DNA of 64,000 bases, from assembly GCA_963575745.1 (NCBI GenBank), contig CAUYUJ010015704.1:476122-540121 (forward strand), in the 5' to 3' direction. Position numbers and translations under genes: made by a program. This document shows positions 10,306 through 19,733 of this stretch, in pieces (the stretch's first letter is position 1; the number at the start of each line of letters is the position of its first letter). The notes under the pieces are model-generated. The model searched no databases, was not told where the DNA came from, and saw only the letters and a list, made by a program, of their open reading frames with translations. This stretch comes from Prorocentrum cordatum (Eukaryota; Sar; Dinophyceae; Prorocentrales; Prorocentraceae).

Positions 10306-11630
10306 TCATTTCCCAGGGTTTCGTTTTGCCTCGTCGGATAGCTTGTAAGAACCCTCCGAACCCTGCTCGCTTTCTGGGCGGCGCGCGTCACCAGGCGGAT
10401 CGCCTCCAGCAGGGCCAAGGTCAAAGCGCCGACGTGGGGCTTCCCGTCCAGGCTGGTCGCCGCCCACGCCGAAGGCCGTCCCCTCGGCCAGGCCTCCTGG
10501 CTGTCCGCCAAAGTGGTCGGCAGCATGGGGCCAGGCAGGCTGGGCGTTCTCGGAACGCGCTTCGATGCTGGCCTCGGAGGCCGCGACTAGCAGGTCGTGC
10601 AACGTCCACTGACCACGGGGCGTGCTCCAGGAGCGTCTTCGCCTCGCTGGCCTCCCAACCGTCCAGGGCGGCCGAGCCCGCGACGCTCGCCACCTGCTGC
10701 CGGAACGTCGCCCGAGAGGGCGGTATCCACCTGCGGGGAGGAGGCACCACGGGCACGCTGGCAGCGTCAGCAAAAGCTCGGTCCACGCCTTCGCAAAGAC
10801 AAGGGGGCTGACCATTTCCCCGCTTCCCTCCGCCCGGGGCCGGGTTCACCCTGGAGGCGGGTGCCAGGGACGACGCCGCTTGGGCACCAGTACCGCGACC
10901 ATTCAGTGCGCTTACCCTCTGGGCCGTGGCCTTGGCAGCGTCAGGGCCCCACCGTTTGACACGACCCTTCCAAGCTTGAACGGCCGCCTTTTTCATTCTC
11001 CCTTCCTCGGCCGTGATAGCGGCGCGGAGGATGTCCGCGGCGCCCCCGAGGCACGAAGGGATCGAGGGAAGGAGGCCGCTCTGGAAAGCCGGAACCCATC
11101 TCTTGAGAAGGGCAGTTGGGGTCGGGGCTTGCCTGGGCGGCGCCCCCCCGCTGCCAACTTCCGCCGACTTCCACGACTGTTCCAAAACCCGCTGCAAGCG
11201 GCACAATCTCGGTTACCTCACCGTCTCTGACCTTCTCCTCGCAGCAGACGGCGCGACGGGCCGCTGTTCTGGCAACAGCCTTTGTCACGCTCCCGACCTC
11301 GAGCCGTCTCAGCAAGTTCCAACCGACACGCTTCCCGCATCAAGGCCTCGGCGCGGGCGTGCCACGTCTCTAAAGTTATGACACCCAAAATGCCTCTACA
11401 TTTGTTTAGTCCACGTCTGTCGCGATGGTCCTGGAAAGTTTCCGTGAGCAGCGATTGGAGTTTTCGGCATGTGCCCAGTCTTCCTGGGAAATATATTGTA
11501 TGTTTGGAAGCATGCAGGTTCCACACATCGGCCACCCTTCTGCTGGCAATTACCTTCAAAAGAATAGAGACTGTACGGTACCTTTGGGGGTCACGTCCAA
11601 GATCCCTGACATTTTTCGGTGATGTCATGG
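10306..11630 (-). pseudogene. LINE segment upstream of RT (decayed, minus strand)
   Basis: A 261-codon minus frame (11206-10421) has the look of the linker between endonuclease and RT of dinoflagellate LINEs: an Arg/Lys/Trp-rich helix (MKKAAVQAWKGRVKRWG), then a Pro-rich hinge and a segment ending DGWEASEAKTLLEHAPWS. Other frames continue it (LLEAIRLVTRAAQKASRV near 10420; an Arg/Glu-rich helix RAEALMREACRLELAETA near 11330). No catalytic motif, so the assignment rests on general character and on sharing strand and order with the RT piece at 4580-5990. That piece could be its continuation beyond a 4.3-kb insertion. Confidence 0.4.
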
Positions 11631-12035
11631 CTGATGCGTTACTCCCCCCAGCGCAATGCCAATTTCCACGACACGGAAGCGAGCGGAGAAGCCATATCCC
11701 CGCGGCGATAGTTTAGTTTGCCACCTTGATTTCGCCGACTGTCTTGGGGAACGCATCGCTCGGAAAGGCATCTCCCGGTCAGTTGCGGGAAGTTGTCGAG
11801 GGCTTTGTTTGGGCATGTATGCGGTTTGGTCGAGTTCAGAGGTACGTTTATGTGGCCAACTTGGGGAACTGTAGAATTCCTTCGAATTTGGTCTTTTTCT
11901 GAAGACAGCGGCACTTAGCGGCACGAGCGTTTGCGGCCTTGATGGGGCCGGCGGTCTCCTTCACACGCCCGTGGTTTCACGGAGGCCGTCTACCCCGAGC
12001 CTTGACTTACATGCCCGAGGCCCAGATGGGGCTAC
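11631..12035. other. no feature seen
   Basis: Spacer between the LINE piece and the 43-bp satellite. No supported gene. Confidence 0.35.
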
Positions 12036-12350
12036 ACGGCCTGTAAGTGCCACCAATGGCAAGTTTCGGAACCACCCACGGTCACTAAGTGCCACTAAAT
12101 GGTAATTTGCGGAACTACTACCGGCCACTAAGTGCCACTAAATGGTAGATGTCGGGCTACTAAGTGCCGCTAAATTGTATTTTGTTTCTCGGAGCCACTC
12201 ACGGCCACTAAGCGCCACTAAATGGTATTTCTCGGAGCCAGTAGCGGCTGCTAGGTGCCACTGAATGGTAATTTTCGTTGCCGCTAAACGGCCGCTACAG
12301 GCCGCTAGCGGTCATTAAGTGCCACTGAATGGTAATTCTCGGCGGTCGCG
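12036..12350. repeat. 43-bp minisatellite, ~7 units
   Basis: Units of the type CACTAAGTGCCACTAAATGG followed by TAATTTTCGGAGCCACTCACGGC and variants. Seven imperfect copies of about 34-62 bp, most near 43. Confidence 0.85.
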
Positions 12351-12670
12351 ATTGTCAGTCCGAAGTTCCCCAGAGAGCCCACATGAGTACGTTTGCACTC
12401 TCATGACCCTCCAGACCCTTCGAGACGGTCTTGGTGGGCCCACTTGAACTCACAAATCGTTCGGCACACTCGAGTTTACAAACCGTTGGGCCGACTTGTG
12501 GAGGGCGACGACGACGAAGCGGAAGGAAGGGATGGGAACGAGGACGCGGAGGGGCAGGAGGGGGAGGCCCGAGCGGACATGAGGCGGCCTGAAGACAATT
12601 CTAAGGAGCACGTGGGCGAGGAGGAGCAAGAAGGGGAGGACGAGGAGGCAACGACGACGACGTCGGGACG
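12351..12670. other. low-complexity acidic open frame, not called as a gene
   Basis: A frame at 12393-12674 encodes Glu/Asp/Gly-rich sequence and runs into the GAC/GAT microsatellite. It has no complexity outside E, D, G and R, so I do not call it a gene. Confidence 0.4.
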
Positions 12671-12728
12671 ATGACGGTGAGGATGACGGTGATGCTAAGG
12701 ATGACGGTGAGGATGACGGTGATGATGT

Positions 12729-12799
<71 letters not shown>

Positions 12800-12859
12800 G
12801 TGATGGTGATGGTGATGGTGATGGTGATGGTGATGGTGATGGTGATGGTGATGGTGATG
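12671..12859. repeat. (GAT)n/(GATGGT)n microsatellite
   Basis: GGTGAGGATGAC units, then about 20 GAT, then about 10 GGTGAT. It ends exactly where repeat A1 of the tyrosine-recombinase element starts. Confidence 0.95.
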
Positions 12860-12956
12860 ATGGGAGTGCGTGCACATGAATGGGGTAAGAGAGCGGCTTG
12901 TCGTTTGCCAGCAGGTCTGTCAGAACATCTCGCAAGCTCCGAAGTTTTTTTGGCTC
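12860..12956 (+). repeat. split direct repeat A1
   Basis: Left end of the element. Begins ATGGGAGTGCG and ends TTTTTTTGGCTC. Paired with A2 (19427-19523), 93 of 97 identical by eye. Confidence 0.9.
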
Positions 12957-12959
12957 AAG
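12939..12959 (+). promoter_or_regulatory. spliced-leader-like sequence (DinoSL relic)
   Basis: The last 12 nt, TTTTGGCTCAAG, are identical to the 3' end of the conserved 22-nt dinoflagellate spliced leader. Over its 21 unambiguous bases 17 match; mismatches are at the fourth base and at the CCA before the T run. It spans the end of A1, and A2 breaks off at GGCTC. The first ATG of the gag-like frame is 33 nt downstream (12993). This fits a leader copied into DNA when a trans-spliced transcript was reverse-transcribed. Confidence 0.6.
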
Positions 12960-12992
12960 GGTTGAGCCTGCGACCTCCGGCCTTGGCAGTTG

Positions 12993-14883
12993 ATGGCCGG
13001 AGGGCCTCTCCAGAAGTTGCTCCTGCTCGTCGGTCACGAGGCGCTGACCTACTGGCTGCTTCGGCCACCCGAGCCTCCGACGCCGATCTGCCCGCCGTGC
13101 GAGTGCAAGTGCCCGGCGGCGAGGGAGCCGTGGGCCGCGGTGCCGACGAACGCCGAGGAGGCGGACCCGCAGTGTAGCTCGCTGCCCCACGCCTTCGGCG
13201 CCGGTTTGGCGGGCCAGTTCGTGGCGCGGCTTGCCTGGGAGTGCGGCCGCCGGGCCTGCTCGTGCTGTTCGGGGTGCAGGCGCCATGGCGATCGCCCTGC
13301 ACGCCGCCGTGGACTCGGAGTTCTGGAAGACCCTGATGCTGGGGTCCTGGCTGCTGGTGTGGTACGGCGACGACCACGTGTGGCATGAGAGGCTGGCGGC
13401 GTGGCCGGTCCAGGGCGCCCAGTGGGTTTTGCAGACGCCAGACAAGGAAGTGTACGCGGAGTACCTGGACGGGTCGGACCCGGATGGCCTCGAGCGCGCC
13501 ATCCCGCTGCTGGTGGACGGAAGGCCGCCTCGGCTCGGGGCTCAGGCGTACCGCTTCCAGCAGACTCCGTCGCGGGACGAGCTCAAGGCGGTGATACGCC
13601 AGGGCCGCGCGCACGCGGAGGAGATCGTCCGCTCCGCAGGCATGGAGCTCCGACGGCCCGAGCAGGTGATGGTGAGGTTCGGCGAGGTGACAACGCTGGA
13701 CGACCTCTTCGGCGGCACCTTTCCCCCGCGACGTCGGGCTCGTCTGGGTGCCGCCGCCGATCCAGGGGCCGCAGGAGGCGCGGGCGGGGGGCAGTTCCAG
13801 GCGCGCGGGCCTGGACCGGCCATTGCAGGCCACGTCTGGGTGCTGGCGGAGCCCTCCGTCATCGGATCCGTGGGCAGCCAGGTCGAGCTGGGGGCCGAGG
13901 ACATACGGGTCGACAAGTACGACGCTCTGGTGACCCGCGGAGATGGCTATCGGAGGGTCACCTGCATTCGGACGAACCTCGTGGAGAGATTCATTGCCGA
14001 CAGGTGCGGGATGGTGCGAGCGGAGCTCCTGGTCAGGGGCGAGGCCCATCCAGAGGCGAGCTGCGCACAGACCATCCTGGGCGCGGACCCGGGCCAGGCG
14101 GCCTCGCCGACAGTTGCTGGCGACAGCGGGGGCGCCCGTACGTTCTGGTTGGACTACGACGAGCAGGAAGCCAGGTACAAGGATTTCCGTAAGTGCTGCC
14201 AGGAGTCGCACACTCGCGTGGATCCAGATTTCCCGCTGCAGGGCCCCCCCCCCGTGCACGCCGTCATTCGCCACATGGAGCGCCACGGGGGCAATCCGCG
14301 CCTTTGGCTGGCCATCTGGGCGCGAGAGCGGCGCATCGAGGACTCGGACCGCGTGATGCACGAGATGCGGTGCCTGATCGACATCCTCTTCTTCGGTGCG
14401 ACCTACGATCAGGTTAACCTCCCAGCGCTCGCCAGCATGGAGGTGGCCGTGCGCCGGGTGCAGACCATCGTCGACGCGTACCAGGTCGCTGGCAGGGCCC
14501 CGAACTGGCAGCTCGCACGCTACTTTGCGGGCACGTCCTCGGCGGTCGATGCGATCGCACCTGAGACGAGGCAGTACGTGGACATTGCTGCGGGGGCCCA
14601 GCGGGCGCGGACGCTCCAGGCTGGCTCCTGCGAGGACGAGGCGGAGGCGGAGGTCGGGGGAGAGGCGGCCGAGGCCGCGGCGGCGGCGCTGATGGCCGCG
14701 GCCGCGGCAGTGGCGCCCCCCCCGGCGCCCAATGACGACCCTTGGGCACGGCGGGGGGAGTGGGCCCCCCCCCGCCGAGACGTATCGGCCCACGTCGGCC
14801 GCCCTTCCGCCGGGGCGGGGCTCGCGCCTGGTCTCCCCGATGCCCTTGGTGGCGGAGGGGCTCGGCGGCCGACGCCACCGTGA
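12993..14883 (+). pseudogene. gag-like protein of the tyrosine-recombinase element
   Basis: Opens with an ATG at 12993 (hydrophobic KLLLLVGHEALTYW, then a Cys/Pro-rich CPPCECKCP), shifts frame near 13240-13285 and continues to 14883 (about 530 codons). It carries a second hydrophobic stretch (LMLGSWLLVWYG), a conserved-looking core (YDALVTRGDGYRRVTCIR; HMERHGGNPRLWLAIWARE; MEVAVRRVQTIVDAYQVAG) and an Ala/Pro-rich tail. Position upstream of RT and lack of enzyme motifs suggest a structural (gag-like) role; the family is not one I can name. Long poly-C runs at 14241-14250 and 14765-14774 may be error-prone. Confidence 0.6.
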
Positions 14884-14889
14884 GCGACG

Positions 14890-16019
14890 AGGACCTCGTG
14901 GCCATCGGCGCACCTTCGCCGTCGTCAATCGGGCGATCAGGGCGCTCAACTGGTTGGAGGTCCTGGAGAGCAGCACTTTTTTGCGTCGGCGCGACTTCGC
15001 CGGCGTGCACAACGAGGTAGTGGCGCGCATCGAGGGCCTGGTCACATCCCAGGAGCCTGTCCCCGACGCACCCTCGCCGAGATCGTCATTTTTGCAGATG
15101 ATCCGTGGCGTCCCCCTGTGCGAGGAGTGCCAGTCGAACATTGCCCCCTTCCAGCTGCGCCTTGTCTCTTTGCCGGCCGACGTCTCCACGGCCCCGTCCG
15201 TGGGCGACCTCGTCGACCAGCAGGGGCGCCTTTTTTCTGGAGGGTCGTGGAGAGCGCATGCTTCGAGACACCAGCGTGTTTGAGAGCTTGCGGCGGCGGG
15301 ATCCCGTCAAGCCGTACTCAGATCCCCGCCTGGCGCGATCGCGCCGGCAGTACCTCCGGTTCGTTCGCCGTCTACGCGATATCGGCATGCCCCGGTACAC
15401 CACGCGGCCGATCGACTTCATTGGATCCTTCTTCGTCTGGAAGAAGGGCAGGACCAAGCAGATATTGATCCTAGACGGGCGAGCCGCCAACCAACGGTTC
15501 GCTCAGCCTCCCCGCGTGGACCTGCTGACCGCCGAGGGCCTCTCGAGCATCGAGGTCTACGTCGACGAGGACCCTGAGCTGGCCACCGACCTGGGCCGAG
15601 GTGCCCTTCGGGCGCTCCGAGTTGCCTTGGGCGTGGCCGACGTAGAGAACTGCTTCCACCGCATGATCATGCCGCCGTGGATGAGCGCCTTTTTTTGCTA
15701 CGAGCCAGTGTCCGCCGCCGAGATCGACCCCTCGGGCCTGCTGCTCATTGAGGGCGATCGGGCCTGCGGTGACACCCAGGTGTTGCCGGCCGCGCGCCCT
15801 CTTCCCATGGGGTTCGCATGGGGCCTCTACTTCTGCCAGAGCGCCAACACCAGGCTCTCCGGCAGCGCGCCCCTCCTCCGTCGCGCCCGCTTGCTGTCCG
15901 ACCGCGGGGACTGGGCGGTCCTCGCGACCAGCGCCCCCGAGACGGACCTCTGGCGGCACTTCTACGCGGGCAACCTCGGAGTCATGGCAGGCGCGCCGAG
16001 ACGGTGGAAGCCGCCTTGA
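14890..16019 (+). pseudogene. reverse transcriptase of the tyrosine-recombinase element
   Basis: Two frames (14890-15240, then 15240-16019, switching near a T6 run at 15230) give an RT fingers-palm region: DFIGSFFVWKKG and QILILDGRAANQRF (motifs 1-2), motif A VADVENCFHRM (Asp at 15639-15641) and motif B LPMGFAWGLYFCQ (about 15801-15839). Motif C should read YVDN/YVDD but reads YAGN at 15963-15974, so the catalytic Asp is Gly (GGC at 15969). The RT is therefore catalytically dead as well as frameshifted. Confidence 0.75.
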
Positions 16020-16990
16020 CGGAGCAGGTCCAGGTCTTTGGTGAGAACGGCCTGGACATCCACGAGGTCGAGCTCTTCACCGAGAAAGGCTCCGCGCTGG
16101 GGGTCGACCTGGACGGGTCGCGGCTCGTGACCTGCCTCACTGCCAAGCGGCGGGTCAGGCTTGAGAGGGGGCTGCATTACCTCCTCGAGCGTGGTCGCGC
16201 GAGCGGGCAGGTGGTGGAGAGCGTCCTCGGGCATTGCACCTACGCCGCCCTCATCAAGCGCGAGACCATGACCGTGCTCTCAGCCGCATACGCGTTTGTG
16301 CATGCCACGTACACGAAGGACGTCGAGCTCTGGAAGACCGTCAAGGCCGAGTTCTCCGCGTTCGTCGGGCTGCTGGTGTTCATGGAGAGCGACTGGTGGC
16401 TGCCGTGGAACAGGGGCGTCACCGCCTCGGACGCGTCGCCGGAGGGCTTCGGCATTGTCAGCTCTCGTTGGTCGCCCCACGACGTTGCCAGCGTCGGACG
16501 AGTCCGCGAGCGAGGCCGCTTCCGCCGAGGAGGGCCGGTCGCCCCGCGGGAGTCCGCCATGGCGGCTGCCGGCTTTGTGCTCTAGGATGGGCGCTGGCGG
16601 CCGCGGGAGGGCGACGAACTCGACGAGGACTGGTCCATCGTTGAAGGCTTCCCCGAAGTGCCGGCCCGTCTTCTTCATCCAGAGCGCTGGCGTGTTTGCC
16701 GCTCCGGCACCTGGGGCAGGCACGAGCGCTTCACTCTGCTGGAGGCTCGCGCACTGCTGGCGTCCGTGCGTGGGTTGACACAAATCACTATCGGCGGCAA
16801 TCGCAGGCACCTCCACCTCTGCGACAGCATGTCGGTGGTGCTGGCCGTGAGCCGGAGCCGTTGCCGGGACTTCTCGCTGCTGACCGCCCTACGCAAGCTG
16901 AGCGGTTTCTTGCTGGCCCGTAACATCAGGCTGCGCGTGAGGTAGGTGCCGAGCGAGCTGAATTTCGGTGACGAGCCGTCCCGAATCTTC
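15995..16990 (+). pseudogene. RT connection and RNase H domain of the same element
   Basis: Frame 2 continues the polyprotein after a shift near 15995. RNase H residues are recognisable: Asp in TASDASPEGFG (16430), Glu in LLEARAL (16742), Asp in LHLCDSMSVVL (16823) and Asp in SELNFGDEPSR (16970). Two in-frame TAG codons interrupt it (16583-16585 and 16943-16945); the second replaces a position where related elements have Trp (RWVPSEL). All four acidic residues remain, so damage here is by stops only. Confidence 0.75.
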
Positions 16991-17049
16991 TCGGAAAAAG
17001 CATCGTCGTCGCTCGCCTGGGCCATCCCCGACGTCGTCCGCAAGGCGCG

Positions 17050-18486
17050 GCCGTCGCAGGCTCGAGCCGATGAGCGAGGAGCGGAAGCGGCGGCGGACCT
17101 TGACCGCGCGGGCCTCAGGGGATGGGCTGGATCGCAGCTCGGGAGCGACCCTGGCGAGGAAGGTTCGGACTCTTGCGGCGGCGGAGCCGCAGCTACCAGC
17201 CCGCGCGCGCACGCGGGCGGGGACCTCGCGAGCGAGACAGCTCGTGCCGCAGCTGCCGTTGAAGGTCCTCCTGCAGCCGAGGGCGCCCGTGAGCCAGACG
17301 CTGGGCGAGTGGGTGAGGCAGACCGTCCGCGAGGAGAGCGGCAGCTACGTCGGCAGGCGCGGCACTCCGAGGCCGCCCGCGTCGAGCTCCTCGAGCACTG
17401 GGCCCGCATCCGCGGGCGTCGTGCGGGCCGCCCGGCGAGAGCGGATGCTGGCGGCCTGGTCGAAGCGCCGGCTCTGGCGTTACCTCGGCGAGAAGTTCAG
17501 GGCCGGGAACGACGGCCTCACCCTGCTCGAGTTCGAAGCGCGCGGTGACGGACAAGGTCCACCTCGAGTACGCTTACGAGGTGGCCTTCTTCGCGGCGTT
17601 CGCGGCGGCCCAGGGGGTGCTCGTGGACCGCGCCGAGGCCGACGCCGCGGGCGACGTTTTCGCGTCGTGCCTCGAGCAGTGCTTCTTCAAGGGCTTTCAG
17701 CCGTCGACCGGGGCCAAGGCTCTGGCGGGCTGGATCCACCTGCACCCTGCCTACGGCCGCTGGGGCTCTTTGAAGCTCCCGCGGGCCTGGAGGGCGCTTC
17801 AGGGGTGGCACAAACTCTGCCCGGGGCGCTCTCGGAAACCAGAGGGCCTTGGCGTGTGGTTCGGCCTCGCGAACGCCATGTGCTACCTCGACCGGCCTCG
17901 GATGGCTGTGTTCGTCCTCCTGGCCGTTTCGACGTACCTCAGGCCGGGGGCGCTCCTGGCCGTGAGGGGGGCCGAGCTCATTCCTCCTGCGCAGGGCGTC
18001 ACTCGCCACTGGTCAGTCCTTGTCCACCCTCACGAGCGACCAGGTCGGAGCAGGATCGGGGACTCGGACGTGTCCATCCTGCTCGACAGCGACTGGGCCA
18101 AGGACCTGAACCCGCTCTGGGAGCGCCTGCGGGCCGCGGCGGGGTCAGGCTCTCTTTGGGACTTCGATTGCGGCGAGTATCTCCACACCTTTCGTCGTGC
18201 TGCTCGGCTGATCGGCGTGCCGGACATGGTCCCGTACCAGACGCGCCACAGTGGTCCGAGCGTGGACCGCGCTCGGGGCTCCCGCTCCCTGCTGGAGGTT
18301 CAGAAGCGTGGCCAGTGGAAGTCAGGCAAGAGCGCCCCCCGCTACGAGAAGCACGCCAGGCTTGCCGACTCGTTCCATCGGCATGCAGCCGGCCTTCAGG
18401 CCTACATCAAGGAGCGCGAGGGTCGCGGCGCGGAGATCGTCCTCCACGCGCGCCTCGCGCCGCTCCCTGTTCCGGGGCGGAGCTGA
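17050..18486 (+). pseudogene. tyrosine recombinase (integrase) of the element
   Basis: Frame 3 from about 17050 (basic N-terminal region, SKRRLWRYLGEKF), shifting to frame 1 near 17540 at a GCGCGCGG tract; frame 1 is open 17545-18486. Tyrosine-recombinase signature: Arg I in STYLRPGALL (17941), box II as YQTRHSG (Arg 18244, His 18247; the usual first His is Tyr, as I recall from related dinoflagellate elements), Trp of RGQW (18316) and nucleophile Tyr in RYEKHARL (18343-18345). This enzyme class joins circular cDNA to target DNA without making target-site duplications. Confidence 0.8.
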
Positions 18487-19223
18487 TGAGGGCAAGTACA
18501 TCGCCGGCGGGTTCTCTGGCAAAGGCGGAGTCGCCAAAGCTCTGAGGCAGCTGGGATTCCAGGCTCGCACCTGGGAGATCTCCCACGGCCCGCATGGCGA
18601 CCTCACGTCCAGCCGCGTGATGAGGCCGCTCCTGGCTGACATGCGCCGGCGCCGCTGCCTGGCAGTGATGCTGGCGCCTCCCTGTAGCAGCTTCAGCATG
18701 GCACGCATCCGTGCAGCGCCCATCCGCTCTGTCCGCCGGCCATTGGGGTTTTCGAGGGAGGAGGTCCGCCCTAAATATTGGGAAACAACTCAAGGAGGGT
18801 AACAGATGTTGTAGGGCCTCGTTGGCCAAAATTCGTGAGTGCAACGCCGTTGGTGCCTTTTGGATTTTGGAAAACCCGCTCACCAGCTACATGTTTAGAG
18901 CTCGTGAGTTCCAGCGCCTGGCCCCCTCCCCGTCCGTGGCGACGCTCACTAGTGATTTTTGTCAGTTCGGTACCTCCTGGAAGAAACGCACAACCCTAGT
19001 GTGCGGGAACATTCCCTTCCAAGATCTCCAGGGGCTTTCGCGCCAGTGTAGCGGCACCAACGGCGTCTGTTGCCGGACGGGGCGTAAACGCATCATCCTT
19101 TCTGGCCCGGCGCCTAACGGAGTGCTGTGGGCACAGGTGGCACAGCCAGGCCCACAACAGCTCAATAGAGAGCTGGCTCGGGCGCTCGTAGCCCCGATCC
19201 GAGCTAAATACTTTCAAGCATGA
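18487..19223 (+). pseudogene. C5-cytosine-methyltransferase-like module
   Basis: Begins in a frame overlapping the recombinase stop (TGA at 18484), so it was probably fused or a separate overlapping ORF. Motif I: GGFSGKGGVAKAL (18506-18544). Motif IV: LAPPCSSFS with the catalytic Cys at 18683-18685. Motif VI: WILENP (ENP at 18870-18878). Motif VIII-like DFCQFGTSWKKRTTL resembles the YCQYG.P.RKPTR block of viral C5 methylases. A frameshift near 18770 splits motifs IV and VI. About 245 codons, short for the family. Cytosine methyltransferases carried by retrotransposons have been reported in dinoflagellates; whether this element class is covered I do not know. Confidence 0.7.
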
Positions 19224-19257
19224 GTCACATCCTCAGGTGCTTTGGGGATGCTTTGGG

Positions 19258-19427
19258 ACTTTTTCTTCGAGCGGAGGTGGGCGGTGCGTCGAAGGCCGCC
19301 CGTTTGTTCGGGCCCTCCGCTCGTTTGGTCTCATCGCGATGACTCAGTAGTGTTCTCGAAGACAGATTGCACCAGGCACGTCGCCTCAGCAAGGTGAATT
19401 CATTCCTCGGCTGGCTCTCGGCCCCCA
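19258..19427 (+). repeat. split direct repeat B1
   Basis: 170 bp starting ACTTTTTCTTCGAGCGG and ending CTCTCGGCCCCCA. Paired with B2. Joined directly to A2. Confidence 0.9.
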
Positions 19428-19523
19428 TGGGAGTGCGCGCGCATGAATGGAGTAAGAGAGCGGCTTGTCGTTTGCCAGCAGGTATGTCAGAACATCTCGC
19501 AAGCTCCGAAGTTTTTTTGGCTC
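19427..19523 (+). repeat. split direct repeat A2
   Basis: Second copy of A1, ending GGCTC. After it the sequence is CCGCCC, not the AAG that completes the leader-like sequence in A1. Confidence 0.9.
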
Positions 19524-19563
19524 CCGCCCGCGGCCACCCATTCTCTAATGTAGCAGAGACAAA

Positions 19564-19733
19564 ACTTTTCCTTCGAGCGGATGTGGGCGGTGCGTCGAAG
19601 GCCGCTCCATTGTTCGGGCCCTCCGCTCGTTTGGTCTCATCGCGATGACTGAGTAGTGTTCTCGAAGACAGATTGCACCAGGCACGTCGCCTCAGAAAGG
19701 TGAAATCATTCCCCGCCTGTCTCTCGGCCCCCA
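19564..19733 (+). repeat. split direct repeat B2 (right end of element)
   Basis: 170 bp, about 11 differences from B1, no gap. LINE-like coding sequence starts within a few bases of its end. Confidence 0.9.

Larger units (their letters stand above)
12860..19733 (+). mobile_element. tyrosine-recombinase (Ngaro/PAT-like) retrotransposon with a cytosine methyltransferase module
   Basis: A 6.87-kb element. Terminal layout: A1 (12860-12956), coding region, B1 (19258-19427), A2 (19427-19523), a 40-bp linker and B2 (19564-19733). A1 and A2 differ at 4 of 97 positions by eye, B1 and B2 at about 11 of 170 with no gap. The A1...B1A2B2 order is the split-direct-repeat layout known for PAT and Ngaro elements, which integrate by tyrosine recombinase. 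Coding order: gag-like, RT, RNase H, tyrosine recombinase, C5-methyltransferase-like. In DIRS1 a methyltransferase precedes the recombinase; here it follows. At least five frameshifts and two TAG stops make this copy dead. Confidence 0.85.

Noticed and set aside
12955-15189. 744-codon minus-strand open frame
   Set aside because: It is the complement of the gag-like and RT region. The plus strand has RT, RNase H and recombinase motifs, while the minus frame has none.
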